From positions 2,802,993 through 2,866,992 of the forward strand of contig NZ_LR732816.1 in assembly GCF_902506205.1 (NCBI RefSeq): a DNA stretch of 64,000 nt, given 5' to 3'. Within the stretch, counting starts at the first letter, position 1. Each line of letters opens with the position of its first letter. The DNA is from Brevundimonas sp. G8. GTDB lineage: Bacteria > Pseudomonadota > Alphaproteobacteria > Caulobacterales > Caulobacteraceae. Below the pieces are notes generated by a model. The model saw only the letters and a program-made list of their open reading frames with translations, made no database searches and was not told the origin of the DNA. Positions 25,940-34,600 of the stretch are shown piece after piece. A program made the position numbers and the translations under genes.

Positions 25940-26157
25940 AAACATTAAGTCAGCAAGAGAGGAACAGGCATCCGACATATTCTTCGGGTCGCCCTATTCC
26001 ATACTGACAGGCTGCTTTGCGGCCCCTGCTGAAGGTAGACTCGGCTTATTTCTCAGTGGCGGCATATCGCACACCAGACTAGGTCCCGAGACCGGCTCAA
26101 CACCCTATCAGGCTCAACGCAACGATCTGTTTGGGGTCTGCCCCTTAGCGTGATCCG

Positions 26158-26727
26158 ATGGCACCTGTACGCAAATCAAAGCCACAGCTTCGCAGGCCAA
26201 GACCCCGTGTGGATCGGCCTAGACGGCGCAAAGATCATCGTAATGCGCGGTTCGCCGTTGCAATCCTTGCAATGATGGCTGTGATTTTCGTGGGAGTGCT
26301 CCTCTGGCCTTCTCCTGACCCACTCGGGTTGGTTAGTAGAGCAGCTTCACCACAGCCCGTTGCATCTTTAGAACGACCGGCTGGTCGGTTCTCCTGCCAA
26401 GTCGCCTATGTGAACGACGGTGACACGTTCAGGTGTGAGGATGGCACTAGAGTTCGTCTTCATGCCGTAGCCGCTCGGGAGAGCGACGAGACGTGCTCGC
26501 CGGGTCATCCTTGCCCACAAGCGTCGGCAGCTTCGGCGACCGCAACCCTGAGGGCTCTAGTGTCTGGGCAGAGACTCTCCTGTGAGAAGACGGGCACGAG
26601 CTACAACCGCATCACTGCCATCTGTTGGACGCCGTCAGATGAGGAAGTGAACTGCGCCATGGTTCGCAGCGGGACCACCGTCCTTTGGGATCGGTTCAGT
26701 CGCCAGCGTGCGATCTGCGCGTCGTAA
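26158..26727 (+). CDS. Membrane-anchored thermonuclease-like protein, site incomplete
   Basis: A 189-residue protein with a very basic N-terminus, one membrane helix (about 32-50) and an SNase-like domain outside. VNDGDTFRCEDGTRVRLHAVAARESDETC aligns with the staphylococcal nuclease active-site region. Asp89, Arg100, Glu108 and a later Arg151 match, but the position of Asp40 is Ala105. Catalysis is therefore doubtful. Four or more Cys suggest disulfides in the periplasm. It is the last island gene before the tRNA-Ser. Confidence 0.72.
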   Translation: MAPVRKSKPQLRRPRPRVDRPRRRKDHRNARFAVAILAMMAVIFVGVLLWPSPDPLGLVSRAASPQPVASLERPAGRFSCQVAYVNDGDTFRCEDGTRVRLHAVAARESDETCSPGHPCPQASAASATATLRALVSGQRLSCEKTGTSYNRITAICWTPSDEEVNCAMVRSGTTVLWDRFSRQRAICAS

Positions 26728-26825
26728 CCCAACTTATGCACAGCGAAATGAACCCTTAGGGCCGAGCTTAGGGCCCGTCTAAGTCGGCTCGGCAGCTACT
26801 TGAAAACTATCACCATTTTGATGGC

Positions 26826-26917
<92 letters not shown>

Positions 26918-27004
26918 GCGGCGCCGATATCGCTTGGTCGAGCGAGGGGCTTCTCTAATCGGAGCCGCAGCGCTTCGCAACCCGTCTGTGAAAGAAATCC
27001 GACG

Positions 27005-27937
27005 CTATCTTTGAGCAGGCAGGGACAGGCCCGGCGCGGCGCCGGTTTGGGCGTCCACGCCCTTGAATCGAAACAGTTCGGCGGGCCGGCCACCCGTGGT
27101 CGAGGAGAGCTGTCCGGTGGGTTCGACCAGGCCCGTGCGCTCCACCCCGCGCCGGAAGTTCTGCTTGTGCAGGCTGAGGCCCGAGACGGCCTCGGCGCCC
27201 GCCTGAAGCTGGGACAGGGTGAAGACGCCGGGGGTCAGGTCGAACAGGACTGGGCGGTATTTCAGCTTACTGCGCAGACGACCCAGGGCGGTCGCCAGGA
27301 TGCGTCGGTGATCTGAGGTCATCATGCGGCCGGGCAGGGGCTGGGGCGAGGACTGACTGGCGTCGCGCCAGGCCTCCGCGATCAGGCGCGCCTCGTAGAG
27401 CAACTCGTAGCGTTCGAGCACCCGTTCCTCGTTCCAGCGGTGCTCGGGCGACAGGGCGAACAGGGCGCGGGCGCGGGCGAGGCGGTGCTCGTCGCCGGCG
27501 GCCCAGGCGAGCAGACCGTCGGTCAGGACATCGGAATGGTCCCCGCGGCGATCTTCCCAGGGAAAGAAATCGAAGACGGCGTCCCAGCGGGCGTCGTGGG
27601 TCTGGCCCTCGGCGGCGTCGGGCGTCAGGGCCAGATAGCCGACGGAGACCTCGCGGTGGCGCCCAGGGCCGGGCGTGGCGCGCGGAGAAGCGCGTCCAGC
27701 GTCGCCGAAAGTGTAGAGCTGTTCGACGAAGCCCAGGCGGAAACCGGTCTGGGCCGTCACGAAGTCACGCAGGGCGCGCTCGAAGGTGCGGTCGCGCAAC
27801 GGATCGAACGGGCCGAAGGGCAGGGCGCGCGAGCCGTCTTCGGCTGGGGTGGTCAGGACGACGGCCTGGCGGGCCTTCAGCGTCATGACGACGGCCGACA
27901 GACCGATGCGAACGCCGTCCTGCGCCCCCTGCGTCAT
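27005..27937 (-). CDS. NUDIX-domain winged-helix regulator (NrtR/NadQ-like)
   Basis: A 310-residue protein with an N-terminal NUDIX-fold domain and a C-terminal winged helix (LFDLTPGVFTLSQLQAGAEAV to LHKQNFRRGVERTGLVE), the layout of NrtR-type regulators of NAD metabolism. LPFGPFDPLRDRTFERALRDFV sits where the NUDIX box would start, but the catalytic glutamates are degenerate, suggesting ligand sensing rather than hydrolysis. It follows the HD phosphohydrolase by four bases in one leftward operon. The NAD link comes from family knowledge. Confidence 0.78.
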   Translation of the reverse strand: MTQGAQDGVRIGLSAVVMTLKARQAVVLTTPAEDGSRALPFGPFDPLRDRTFERALRDFVTAQTGFRLGFVEQLYTFGDAGRASPRATPGPGRHREVSVGYLALTPDAAEGQTHDARWDAVFDFFPWEDRRGDHSDVLTDGLLAWAAGDEHRLARARALFALSPEHRWNEERVLERYELLYEARLIAEAWRDASQSSPQPLPGRMMTSDHRRILATALGRLRSKLKYRPVLFDLTPGVFTLSQLQAGAEAVSGLSLHKQNFRRGVERTGLVEPTGQLSSTTGGRPAELFRFKGVDAQTGAAPGLSLPAQR

Positions 27938-27941
27938 GGTT

Positions 27942-28583
27942 CTATTCCGTGTGCCAGGCGTCGTCGGCGGGGATCAGGCCGACGGCCCCGGCCAGGACGC
28001 GGTAGCGTTCCAGATAGCGGGCCTGGGCGACCGGGGCGGGTTGAGGCTCGATGGTCAGGCTGTAACCCTCGGGCGGGCTGCCGAAGAAGCCGAGCGATTC
28101 CTTTTCGGTGAAGCCGGCCAGCTGCGTCGCCTCGAAGAAGGCGCAGGCCTTGTCGGCCTTCTTGATCAGGGTCTTGATCGTCTGGGGCGTCTTGGGCGGC
28201 AGGCCGTATCGCAGGTGGATGGCGGCCTCCAGCCGAGCTTCGAAGTCCTTGTAGCCCGAACCCAAAGCAGCCTTGAACGGCGAGATCATGTCGCCGATGA
28301 CGTATTCCGAGGCGTCGTGCAGCAGGGCGGCCAGTCGCCATTTGGGATCAAGGCCGGGCTTGATGTGGGCGGCGATCTCTTCGACGACGCAAGAGTGCTG
28401 AGCGACTGAAAAGGCATGCTCGCCGATGGTCTGGCCGTTCCAGCGGGCGACGCGGGCTAAGCCGTGGGCGATGTCTTCGATCTCGATGTCGAAGGGCGAG
28501 GGATCGAGCAGGTCCAGGCGACGGCCTGACAGCATGCGCTGCCATGCGCGGGGGGCGTTCTTCTTGGGTGTGCGCTCGGCCAA
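27942..28583 (-). CDS. HD-domain phosphohydrolase (YfbR-like)
   Basis: A 213-residue HD-superfamily hydrolase, probably a 5'-deoxynucleotidase or related nucleotide phosphatase. The metal site is visible: RWNGQTIGEHAFSVAQHS with an early His, LAALLHDASEYVIGD with the HD pair, then a later helical part. I chose TTG 28583 because CAGGA lies eight bases upstream; a GTG at 28649 would add 22 unlikely residues. It is cotranscribed with the NUDIX regulator gene, so its substrate may be an NAD-related nucleotide (inference). Confidence 0.82.
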   Translation of the reverse strand: MAERTPKKNAPRAWQRMLSGRRLDLLDPSPFDIEIEDIAHGLARVARWNGQTIGEHAFSVAQHSCVVEEIAAHIKPGLDPKWRLAALLHDASEYVIGDMISPFKAALGSGYKDFEARLEAAIHLRYGLPPKTPQTIKTLIKKADKACAFFEATQLAGFTEKESLGFFGSPPEGYSLTIEPQPAPVAQARYLERYRVLAGAVGLIPADDAWHTE

Positions 28584-28698
28584 AGGGCGTGTCCTGATCG
28601 CTTGTCGGGGGGTCAGGTGACGCAAAGATGCGCCGGGATCAAGCCGCACGGCCCCAGCCGCGCCGATGGGCGGGGAAAACCGGCCCTTTCGACGGGTG

Positions 28699-29505
28699 TC
28701 AGCGGCCGACGTTCAGCGCGACCAGATCCTTGGCGTCGTCGAAGATCTGACCGTTCTGGCGATCCTTGGAGCGGACCACCGCGACTACGATGGGGCCGCC
28801 GCCGGGGCCTCTGGCCTCGAAACCGACCTGGCGCCAGCCGGCGTCGCCGGGCTGGTCATCGGCCAGGATATAGGTCATGCGCGTGGCGGCGCCCGGTGCG
28901 CGGGTGCGCACGCGCGTGGAATTATCGTTGGTGTCGATGCTGACGCTGGAGGTTTCCGTGCGGGTGTTCTGGCCATCCTTGGCCTGGATGTTGATGCCGC
29001 CGATGCGGACGCTGGCGTTGTCGCCCTGGGTTTCGATACGCAGTCCGGGCAGGCGCACCGAGGCGTTGTCGCCGCGCGCCTGGATATCGACACCGGGCGC
29101 CTGGACCGAGGCGGTCTCGGTCGGCTCGGTTGTTTCGGATGGCTCGATCTTGGGGGCGTTCGGGCGGGTCGCCAGTTTGGCCGTCGTCTGGGGCAGGTCC
29201 GCGCTGACTCGCGTCTCGAAGTCGCGCAGCACGTCATCGACCGACCGTCCGTCCAGCTTGACCAGATGCAGAACCACGTCGGCGCCTTTGGGCCCGCCAT
29301 AGACGCAGCTCGTGCCGCCGGCAGCAACCAGACCCTTGCGCGTCAGCACGCCGAGACTGTCGGGGCATTGCAGGGCGTCGATCACCTTCAGCACGCCCGC
29401 CCCCTGGTCGTCGTTGGACGATGTGGTGGTGATGCGGACCGAGTTGTCGCCTTCGCAGGCGGCCAGGCTGACGCTCAGGGCTAGGTAAAGCAGGACATGA
29501 CGCAT
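28699..29505 (-). CDS. Lipoprotein with repeated GDNASVR motifs
   Basis: A 268-residue exported protein with a lipobox at its N-terminus (LALSVSLAAC), so it should be lipid-anchored. The middle carries short beta-like repeats: PGVDIQARGDNASVRLPG, then RIETQGDNASVRIGG, then INIQAKDGQN. The C-terminal half (DAGWRQVGFEARGPGGGPIVVAVVRSK) resembles a methyltransferase-like or sensor fold often left unnamed. ATG 29505 has GAGAGG upstream. No function can be assigned. Confidence 0.72.
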   Translation of the reverse strand: MRHVLLYLALSVSLAACEGDNSVRITTTSSNDDQGAGVLKVIDALQCPDSLGVLTRKGLVAAGGTSCVYGGPKGADVVLHLVKLDGRSVDDVLRDFETRVSADLPQTTAKLATRPNAPKIEPSETTEPTETASVQAPGVDIQARGDNASVRLPGLRIETQGDNASVRIGGINIQAKDGQNTRTETSSVSIDTNDNSTRVRTRAPGAATRMTYILADDQPGDAGWRQVGFEARGPGGGPIVVAVVRSKDRQNGQIFDDAKDLVALNVGR

Positions 29506-29578
29506 GGTCGAACCTCTCGTGGCCCCCATTCTGCGCGACGCGGCCGTGCGATCCAGTGAAATCGCGGTAATCACGGGA

Positions 29579-30439
29579 TCAGCCGCCGGGGCGCGAGCCT
29601 TCGCGGCGATTCAGGAAGGCCAGGCGTTCGAACAGATGCACGTCCTGCTCGTTCTTCAGCAGGGCGCCGTGCAGCGGCGGGATCAGCTTGTTGGGCGTCT
29701 TTTCGCGCAGGGTCTCGGCGTCGATATCCTCGACCAGCAACAGCTTCAGCCAGTCCAGAAGTTCTGACGTGGACGGCTTCTTCTTCAGGCCCGGCGTGTC
29801 GCGGATCTCGTAGAAGGTCTTCAACGCCTCTGAAACCAGGCGCGGCTTGATGCCGGGGAAATGGACATCGACGATCGCCGACAGGGTCTCGGCGTCGGGG
29901 AAGCGAATGAAGTGGAAGAAGCAGCGACGCAGGAAGGCGTCGGGCAGTTCTTTCTCGTTGTTGGAGGTGATGATGACGATGGGGCGCACCTCGGCGCGGA
30001 TCGTCTCGTCGGTTTCCTGGACGTAGAATTCCATCCGGTCGAGCTCCTGCAGGAGGTCGTTGGGGAACTCGATGTCGGCTTTGTCGATCTCGTCGATCAG
30101 CAGGACGGGGCGGGCAGGGGCGGTGAAGGCCTCCCACAGCTTGCCCTTCTTCAGATAGTTGCGGACGTCGTGGACGCGTGCCTCGCCCAGCTGGCTGTCG
30201 CGCAGGCGGCTGACGGCGTCATATTCATAAAGGCCGCTGTGGGCCTTGGTCGTGGACTTGACGTGCCAGGTGATCAGGGGGGCGTCGAAAGCCTTGGCGA
30301 TCTCATAGGCCAGGACCGTCTTGCCGGTGCCCGGCTCTCCCTTGATCAGCAGGGGACGTTCCAGCGCGACGGCGGCGTTGACCGCAACCTTAAGATCGCT
30401 GGTGGCGATGTATCGATCAGTGCCTTCGAACCGGCTCAT
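29579..30439 (-). CDS. MoxR-family AAA+ ATPase
   Basis: A 286-residue MoxR ATPase. Walker A is GEPGTGKT, Walker B VLLIDEIDKAD, and sensor 1 lies near IVIITSNNEKELPDAFLRRC. MoxR proteins act as chaperones, often with a von Willebrand factor A partner, but none is adjacent here. ATG 30439 was taken; the GTG at 30451 lies inside a terminator hairpin. No good Shine-Dalgarno is seen because a T run directly precedes the ATG. Confidence 0.9.
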   Translation of the reverse strand: MSRFEGTDRYIATSDLKVAVNAAVALERPLLIKGEPGTGKTVLAYEIAKAFDAPLITWHVKSTTKAHSGLYEYDAVSRLRDSQLGEARVHDVRNYLKKGKLWEAFTAPARPVLLIDEIDKADIEFPNDLLQELDRMEFYVQETDETIRAEVRPIVIITSNNEKELPDAFLRRCFFHFIRFPDAETLSAIVDVHFPGIKPRLVSEALKTFYEIRDTPGLKKKPSTSELLDWLKLLLVEDIDAETLREKTPNKLIPPLHGALLKNEQDVHLFERLAFLNRREGSRPGG

Positions 30440-30473
30440 GAAAAAACCCACTCCGTGTCTCCACGAAGTGGGT
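30440..30473 (-). terminator. Intrinsic terminator abutting the moxR start
   Basis: On the minus strand a 12-bp stem with one mismatch (30462-30473 with 30446-30457, loop GAGA) runs into six T at 30441-30446. It ends one base before the MoxR ATG. It would stop transcripts from the small upstream genes and leave moxR dependent on readthrough or an unusual start. Confidence 0.8.
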
Positions 30474-30501
30474 AGCGGATCGCAATCCGTGTGAACAGCG
30501 A

Positions 30502-30696
30502 TCAGGTGATGCGTTTGGCCGAGACCGGGTCGCTGGCGGGGAAGGTTTCTTCCAGGCCTTCATCGACCAAGGCCTCCTGGCGGCTTTCGTTCTCGTCGAT
30601 CTTGTCCAGTTGATCCGGCATTCCGTCCTCTGAGGCGCAAGACTTCGCGTGCGGCGTGTCCGACGAGGCGTCGCTGCGGGCTTTGGTGTTGTCCAT
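30502..30696 (-). CDS. Small acidic protein with ETFPASDPVS tail
   Basis: A 64-residue protein beginning MDNTKARSDASSDT after an AGGGAGAG Shine-Dalgarno. The C-terminal EALVDEGLEETFPASDPVSA is a motif shared by many small uncharacterised proteobacterial proteins. It lies 13 bp behind another very acidic small gene and before a terminator. Function unknown; stress association is only a guess. Confidence 0.7.
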   Translation of the reverse strand: MDNTKARSDASSDTPHAKSCASEDGMPDQLDKIDENESRQEALVDEGLEETFPASDPVSAKRIT

Positions 30697-30709
30697 GTCG
30701 ATCTCTCCC

Positions 30710-31153
30710 TTATCGAGTCGGGCTGTCTTGATCGCCGTCCGGGCCATAGCCCAGGTCGGAGATGTCGTCATCTGAGAGGCGTTTGGCTTCCCAGTGTGCG
30801 GCGCTGGCCTGCGCGCCGCGTTCATTTTCCATCAGGCCGGAATAGACGAGTTCGATCTCGTCCGGGCCTGACTGGGGTTCGCCGTCGGCATCGGACTGGC
30901 TGCGGGTCTCGCCATCCACGCCCAACAGGGCGTCAGCTTCCCGTTCGATGCCGTCAAGCGCGAGTTGGTCATCCAGATCGACCTCAGCGTCCTCGTCGAA
31001 ATCCTCTTCGTCGGCGTCACCGTCGGCCTGGGTCACGTCCAGAACCTGATCGGCCTCGTCCAGCAGGAGGTCGCCTTCGCCTTCGTCGTCCAGATGGGTT
31101 TCGTCGAAGGTTTCCGACTGTTCCTGATCGTCCTGATAATCGTTGTCCGGCAT
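30710..31153 (-). CDS. Highly acidic hypothetical protein
   Basis: A 147-residue protein with more than a third Asp and Glu, no hydrophobic core and no recognised domain, so probably disordered. The C-terminal LSDDDISDLGYGPDGD looks conserved-like. Its start follows GAGGAGATCCCA. It forms an operon with the 64-residue gene. I cannot name it. Confidence 0.68.
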   Translation of the reverse strand: MPDNDYQDDQEQSETFDETHLDDEGEGDLLLDEADQVLDVTQADGDADEEDFDEDAEVDLDDQLALDGIEREADALLGVDGETRSQSDADGEPQSGPDEIELVYSGLMENERGAQASAAHWEAKRLSDDDISDLGYGPDGDQDSPTR

Positions 31154-31310
31154 TGGGATCTCCTCTTCGGGAAATCAACGCAACGGCGACGATACGCGTT
31201 CCAGCGGAGGCGGCGGACAAGGGATGGTTAACTGATGGCGGGCTAAGGTTCGACTCAACTGGGCCGGTCCACGCGTGACCGGCTCGCCCCTCTCTGGAGT
31301 TCGGTTCTCA

Positions 31311-31733
31311 ATGGCCCTGAAGCTGTCGCTGAAACCCGGCGAGAAGTTCGTCCTGAATGGCGCCGTGGTCCAGAACGGCGACCGTCGCGGCGTGCTGATC
31401 CTGCAGAACCGCGCCAGCGTGCTGCGCGAGAAGGACATCATGCAGGCCGAGGACGTCACCACGCCCGCCCGCCGCATCTATTTCCCGATAATGATGATGT
31501 ATCTGGAAGAGAGCGCAGCGGCGAAATTCTATGACGAGTTGGCGCTGCGGATTACGGAGTTTATGGGCGCGACGCAGAACCCCGACATCCTGGCGGAATG
31601 CGTGTCGGCCTCGCGGCATGTGCTGGCGCGCGAGTATTATAAGGCCCTGATGTCGGCGCGTAAGATTGTCGAGTATGAAGAGAGAGTGCTGAATGTCGCT
31701 TCAGGCCTACACAGCGGCGACAGCGAGAGCTGA
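31311..31733 (+). CDS. flbT: Flagellin post-transcriptional regulator FlbT
   Basis: A 140-residue FlbT, which in Caulobacter binds flagellin mRNA and limits its translation until the hook is built. [29 protein letters not shown] and the [14 protein letters not shown] segment are family hallmarks. ATG 31311 gives the usual N-terminus; the 12 codons upstream are not family-like. The 3' end overlaps flaF by 41 bases in another frame, so expression of the pair is linked. Confidence 0.95.
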   Translation: MALKLSLKPGEKFVLNGAVVQNGDRRGVLILQNRASVLREKDIMQAEDVTTPARRIYFPIMMMYLEESAAAKFYDELALRITEFMGATQNPDILAECVSASRHVLAREYYKALMSARKIVEYEERVLNVASGLHSGDSES

Positions 31734-32058
31734 GAGCCCGCGCGACCTGGAGTACCGTCTGTTCGGTCAGGTCACGCGCGCTCTGGTTCACGCCTCGACC
31801 GTCGACGAATCCGACATCGCTACGCGTATCGACGCGCTGGACTGGAACCGGCGCCTGTGGTCGACGCTGGCCGGCGACTGCAGCGATCCCGCCAATGCGC
31901 TGGGGGCGCCCATGCGCGCGCAGATCATTTCGCTGAGCCTGTTCATCAATCGCCATTCCTCGGCAGTGATGCGAGGCGAGGAGACGTTCCAGGACCTGAT
32001 CGACATCAACCGGATGATCATGCAGGGTCTGTCGGGCGGCGTATCGCCGACGCAATAA
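31693..32058 (+). CDS. flaF: Flagellin assembly/secretion regulator FlaF
   Basis: A 121-residue Fla[31 protein letters not shown] is the characteristic N-terminus, and [13 protein letters not shown] the central motif. FlaF promotes flagellin synthesis or secretion, counter to FlbT. It starts inside flbT with a 41-base overlap. The gene order here is flbT-flaF. Confidence 0.95.
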   Translation: MSLQAYTAATARAESPRDLEYRLFGQVTRALVHASTVDESDIATRIDALDWNRRLWSTLAGDCSDPANALGAPMRAQIISLSLFINRHSSAVMRGEETFQDLIDINRMIMQGLSGGVSPTQ

Positions 32059-32156
32059 AGCCTTCCGGTTCACGAAAACGCGAAGCCTCTTGGCGCAAGG
32101 CGTTGAGACGTCTTATGTTTCATCTCCCTGTTCAACAGTCGAAAGGAGGTGATCCA

Positions 32157-32222
32157 GTGTCTCATTGTCATCAATCGCGAGCGGCAGCCGCGACCCTGGT
32201 CCTCGGAGAGGGCCTGGTCTGA
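32157..32222 (+). CDS. 21-residue ORF behind an extreme Shine-Dalgarno
   Basis: GTG start, product beginning MSHCHQSRAAAATLV and ending GEGLV. GGAGG lies seven bases upstream, ideal spacing, within a 14-base perfect complement to the 16S tail. No family is recognised, and no codon run suggests attenuation of a neighbour. Whether the peptide or the RNA matters is unknown. Confidence 0.45.
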   Translation: MSHCHQSRAAAATLVLGEGLV

Positions 32223-32270
32223 TCCTTTCAGACTGAGTTGCGGCCGGACCGTTCGCGGTCAGGCAATGAA

Positions 32271-32301
32271 GGGCCGCCGGGGAAACCCGGCGGCCCTTTT
32301 T
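32271..32301 (+). terminator. Strong intrinsic terminator
   Basis: A perfect 11-bp stem GGGCCGCCGGG with a GAAA loop, then TTTTT. It ends the small transcript and lies 8 bp before the convergent exoD-like stop codon. Confidence 0.9.
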
Positions 32302-32308
32302 GTTGGGT

Positions 32309-33073
32309 TTAGTGGAGCAGGCGGGCGAACCAGCCGGCGACGTGATGAGCCACCTCGACAACGGTCGCCCAGATCAGGAACAGGTAAAGCGCGCTGGCGG
32401 CCGTGGCCAGAATGCCCAAAAGGATCGCAACGCCGTCGCGCTGCATCATGCCCAGAGCGAACAGGACCAGAGCGATGCCGGGCAGGGCGTCTCCGAACGG
32501 GATAGGCAAAGCCATGATCAGCGCCAGCACCACGCAGACAAGGCCGGTGAAGGTGTCGGCGATATCGCCCGTCAGCAGCGGTAGGCGCGGACGGGTCAGC
32601 TTTTCAATGGCGCGAACCAGTTTGAGGACGCTGACGCCATTGGGCCTTCTGCGCACGGCGCGCCGCATGCGATCGGAGAAGATATAACGACGCCCCGCTA
32701 TACGGACCTTCGCCGATAGCACCCAGCGGCGCAGCCAGGCCGGAGCGGCCACAGGCGTGGCGATCAGAGCGTTATAGGCCGCGCGCGACACGGATGCCCG
32801 CAGCATCCACCGCGGCAACCAGACGCTTCGTCTCTGGAAAGCGAGCTCCAACGACATCAGGATGATCGGCACGGCGAACACCGCCTTGCCGCCTGGCGGC
32901 CAGGGCAGGAGCGCCAGCAGCGACAGGATCAGGATCATGGCCCCGAAGCCGCGCTCACCGAAGGACGCGACCAGTTCGGCCATGCTTAGCTTGGGTTCGG
33001 GGGCGTAGCCGAGATCTTCGAGGACATCGGAAAACCGCCGCAGGTCGTCGTTCGGAGGCGGTTGGGCGGACAT
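32309..33073 (-). CDS. ExoD-family exopolysaccharide synthesis protein
   Basis: A 254-residue integral membrane protein of the ExoD family, linked in rhizobia to exopolysaccharide production and alkaline tolerance. GFGAMILILSLLALLPWPPGG is the family signature, followed by further hydrophobic segments (GLVCVVLALIMALPIPFGDALPG and ALGMMQRDGVAILLG). ATG 33073 is taken; 33106 is an alternative with equally weak ribosome binding. It stands alone on this strand. Confidence 0.85.
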   Translation of the reverse strand: MSAQPPPNDDLRRFSDVLEDLGYAPEPKLSMAELVASFGERGFGAMILILSLLALLPWPPGGKAVFAVPIILMSLELAFQRRSVWLPRWMLRASVSRAAYNALIATPVAAPAWLRRWVLSAKVRIAGRRYIFSDRMRRAVRRRPNGVSVLKLVRAIEKLTRPRLPLLTGDIADTFTGLVCVVLALIMALPIPFGDALPGIALVLFALGMMQRDGVAILLGILATAASALYLFLIWATVVEVAHHVAGWFARLLH

Positions 33074-33172
33074 CAGGCGGGGCGCTCGGCTGGAGATTGC
33101 GCCCATCTAGGCGGTCGGCGTGCGGATCGCCACTTACAGAACGGAAAGGCGATCAGATAATTCGCCTATGTC

Positions 33173-33358
33173 TCAGTCCTGCACATGGTCCGGCTTACCC
33201 TTGCGCTTGGTGGCGGCGAGCTCTTCGAGTTGGGGTTCGGTCATGGACGCGGCCATGGATTTGGACGCGCCCTTCAGTTTCGACTTCGGCGTCTCGCCGC
33301 GCTTGGCGGACAGGGCGGCGCCGGCGGCCTTCTGCTGAGCTGCGGACTTGGCTGGCAT
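33173..33358 (-). CDS. Small basic protein, DUF3008-like
   Basis: A 61-residue lysine-rich protein (MPAKSAAQQKAAGAALSAKR, then KLKGASKSMAASMTEPQLEELA and KRKGKPDH). This short, charged arrangement fits the DUF3008 family of unknown function. A Shine-Dalgarno AGGAGA is present upstream. It lies 29 bp before the isovaleryl-CoA dehydrogenase stop codon. Confidence 0.75.
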   Translation of the reverse strand: MPAKSAAQQKAAGAALSAKRGETPKSKLKGASKSMAASMTEPQLEELAATKRKGKPDHVQD

Positions 33359-33387
33359 CGGTTGTCTCCTTCTGCGGAGACAAGCCG

Positions 33388-34557
33388 TCAGCTTCCCAGC
33401 AGTTCCCGGCCGATCAGGAAGCGACGGATTTCGTTGGTGCCGGCGCCGATGTCGTAGAGTTTGGCGTCGCGGACCAGGCGTTCGACCGGCCATTCCTTGG
33501 TGTAGCCGGCGCCGCCCAGGGCCTGGACGGCTTCCAGCGTGACCTTCACAGCGTTTTCCGAGGCCAGGAGGATGGCGCCCGCCGCGTCATAGCGGGTGGT
33601 CTTGCCCTGATCGCAGGCTCGGGCGACGGCATAGACATAAGCGCGGGCGCTGTTCAGGGCGACGTACATGTCGGCCACCTTGCCCTGCATCAGCTGGAAC
33701 GAGCCGATGGGCTTGCCGAACTGCTTGCGATCGCGAACATAGGGCAGGACCACGTCCAGCGCGGCCTGCATGATGCCCAGGGGACCGGCCGAAAGGACGG
33801 CCCGCTCATAGTCCAGGCCGCTCATCAGCACGCCGGCGCCGCCCCCCAGCGGGCCCATGATGTTTTCCTCAGGCACTTCGCAGTCCTCGAACACCAGTTC
33901 GGCGGTGTCCGAGCCCCGCATGCCCATCTTGTCCAGCTTCTTGGAGACGCTGAATCCCTTCATGCCCTTTTCGATCAGGAAGGCGGTGCATCCCTTCGAT
34001 CCCGCTTCAGGATCGGTCTTGGCGTAGACGACCAGGGTTTCGGCGTGCGGTGCGTTGGTGATCCAGAATTTGGTGCCGTTCAAGACGTAGCGGTCGCCCC
34101 TCTTGTCGGCGCGGGTGCGCATGGACATCACGTCTGAGCCCGATCCGGCTTCGGACATGGCCAGCGAGCCGACGTGTTCGCCGCTGATCAGTTTGGGCAG
34201 ATATTTCTGCTTCTGCTCGGGCGTGCCCCAGCGACGGATTTGGTTGACGCACAGGTTGGAGTGGGCGCCATAGCTCAGGCCGATCGAGGCCGAGGCGCGC
34301 GACACTTCTTCCATCGCCACGACGTGTTCGAGATAGCCCAGACCCAGGCCGCCGTACTCTTCCTCGACAGTGATGCCGTGCAGGCCCAGTTCGCCCATCT
34401 CGGGCCACAGCTCACGCTTGAACTCGTTCTTTTCGTCGATCTCGGCGGCCAACGGGGCCAAGCGGTCGGCGGCCCAGCGGGCGGTCGTGTCGCGGATGGC
34501 GTCGGCGTTTTCGCCAAGGCCGAATTCCATGGATTGGGGCGCGAAGGGAATGCTCAT
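33388..34557 (-). CDS. Isovaleryl-CoA dehydrogenase
   Basis: A 389-residue FAD-dependent acyl-CoA dehydrogenase that oxidises isovaleryl-CoA in leucine breakdown, passing electrons to [22 protein letters not shown] and [14 protein letters not shown] are the flavin-binding motifs. [21 protein letters not shown] carries the catalytic Glu at the position specific to isovaleryl-CoA dehydrogenases, unlike most acyl-CoA dehydrogenases. [23 protein letters not shown] ends the protein. The rest of the leucine pathway is not in the window. Confidence 0.93.
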   Translation of the reverse strand: MSIPFAPQSMEFGLGENADAIRDTTARWAADRLAPLAAEIDEKNEFKRELWPEMGELGLHGITVEEEYGGLGLGYLEHVVAMEEVSRASASIGLSYGAHSNLCVNQIRRWGTPEQKQKYLPKLISGEHVGSLAMSEAGSGSDVMSMRTRADKRGDRYVLNGTKFWITNAPHAETLVVYAKTDPEAGSKGCTAFLIEKGMKGFSVSKKLDKMGMRGSDTAELVFEDCEVPEENIMGPLGGGAGVLMSGLDYERAVLSAGPLGIMQAALDVVLPYVRDRKQFGKPIGSFQLMQGKVADMYVALNSARAYVYAVARACDQGKTTRYDAAGAILLASENAVKVTLEAVQALGGAGYTKEWPVERLVRDAKLYDIGAGTNEIRRFLIGRELLGS

Positions 34558-34600
34558 GCGCTAGGGCGTAGCATCGCGCACGGCTGTTCGCCAAGCGTTG

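Larger units (their letters stand above)
32142..32301 (+). ncRNA. Structured small transcript with complete anti-SD complement
   Basis: AAAGGAGGTGATCC at 32142-32155 is complementary to the conserved 3' end of 16S rRNA over its full length. A 21-codon frame follows (32157-32222), then a UUCG-loop hairpin (32247-32260) and a strong GAAA-loop terminator (32271-32301). The next gene is on the other strand, so this is a free-standing short transcript. It could be a ribosome-sequestering RNA or a small mRNA; sequence alone does not decide. Confidence 0.5.

Noticed and set aside
32157-32222. The 21-codon ORF as an attenuation leader for a downstream gene
   Set aside because: The next gene is on the opposite strand and a strong terminator ends the transcript, so nothing downstream can be controlled in cis.
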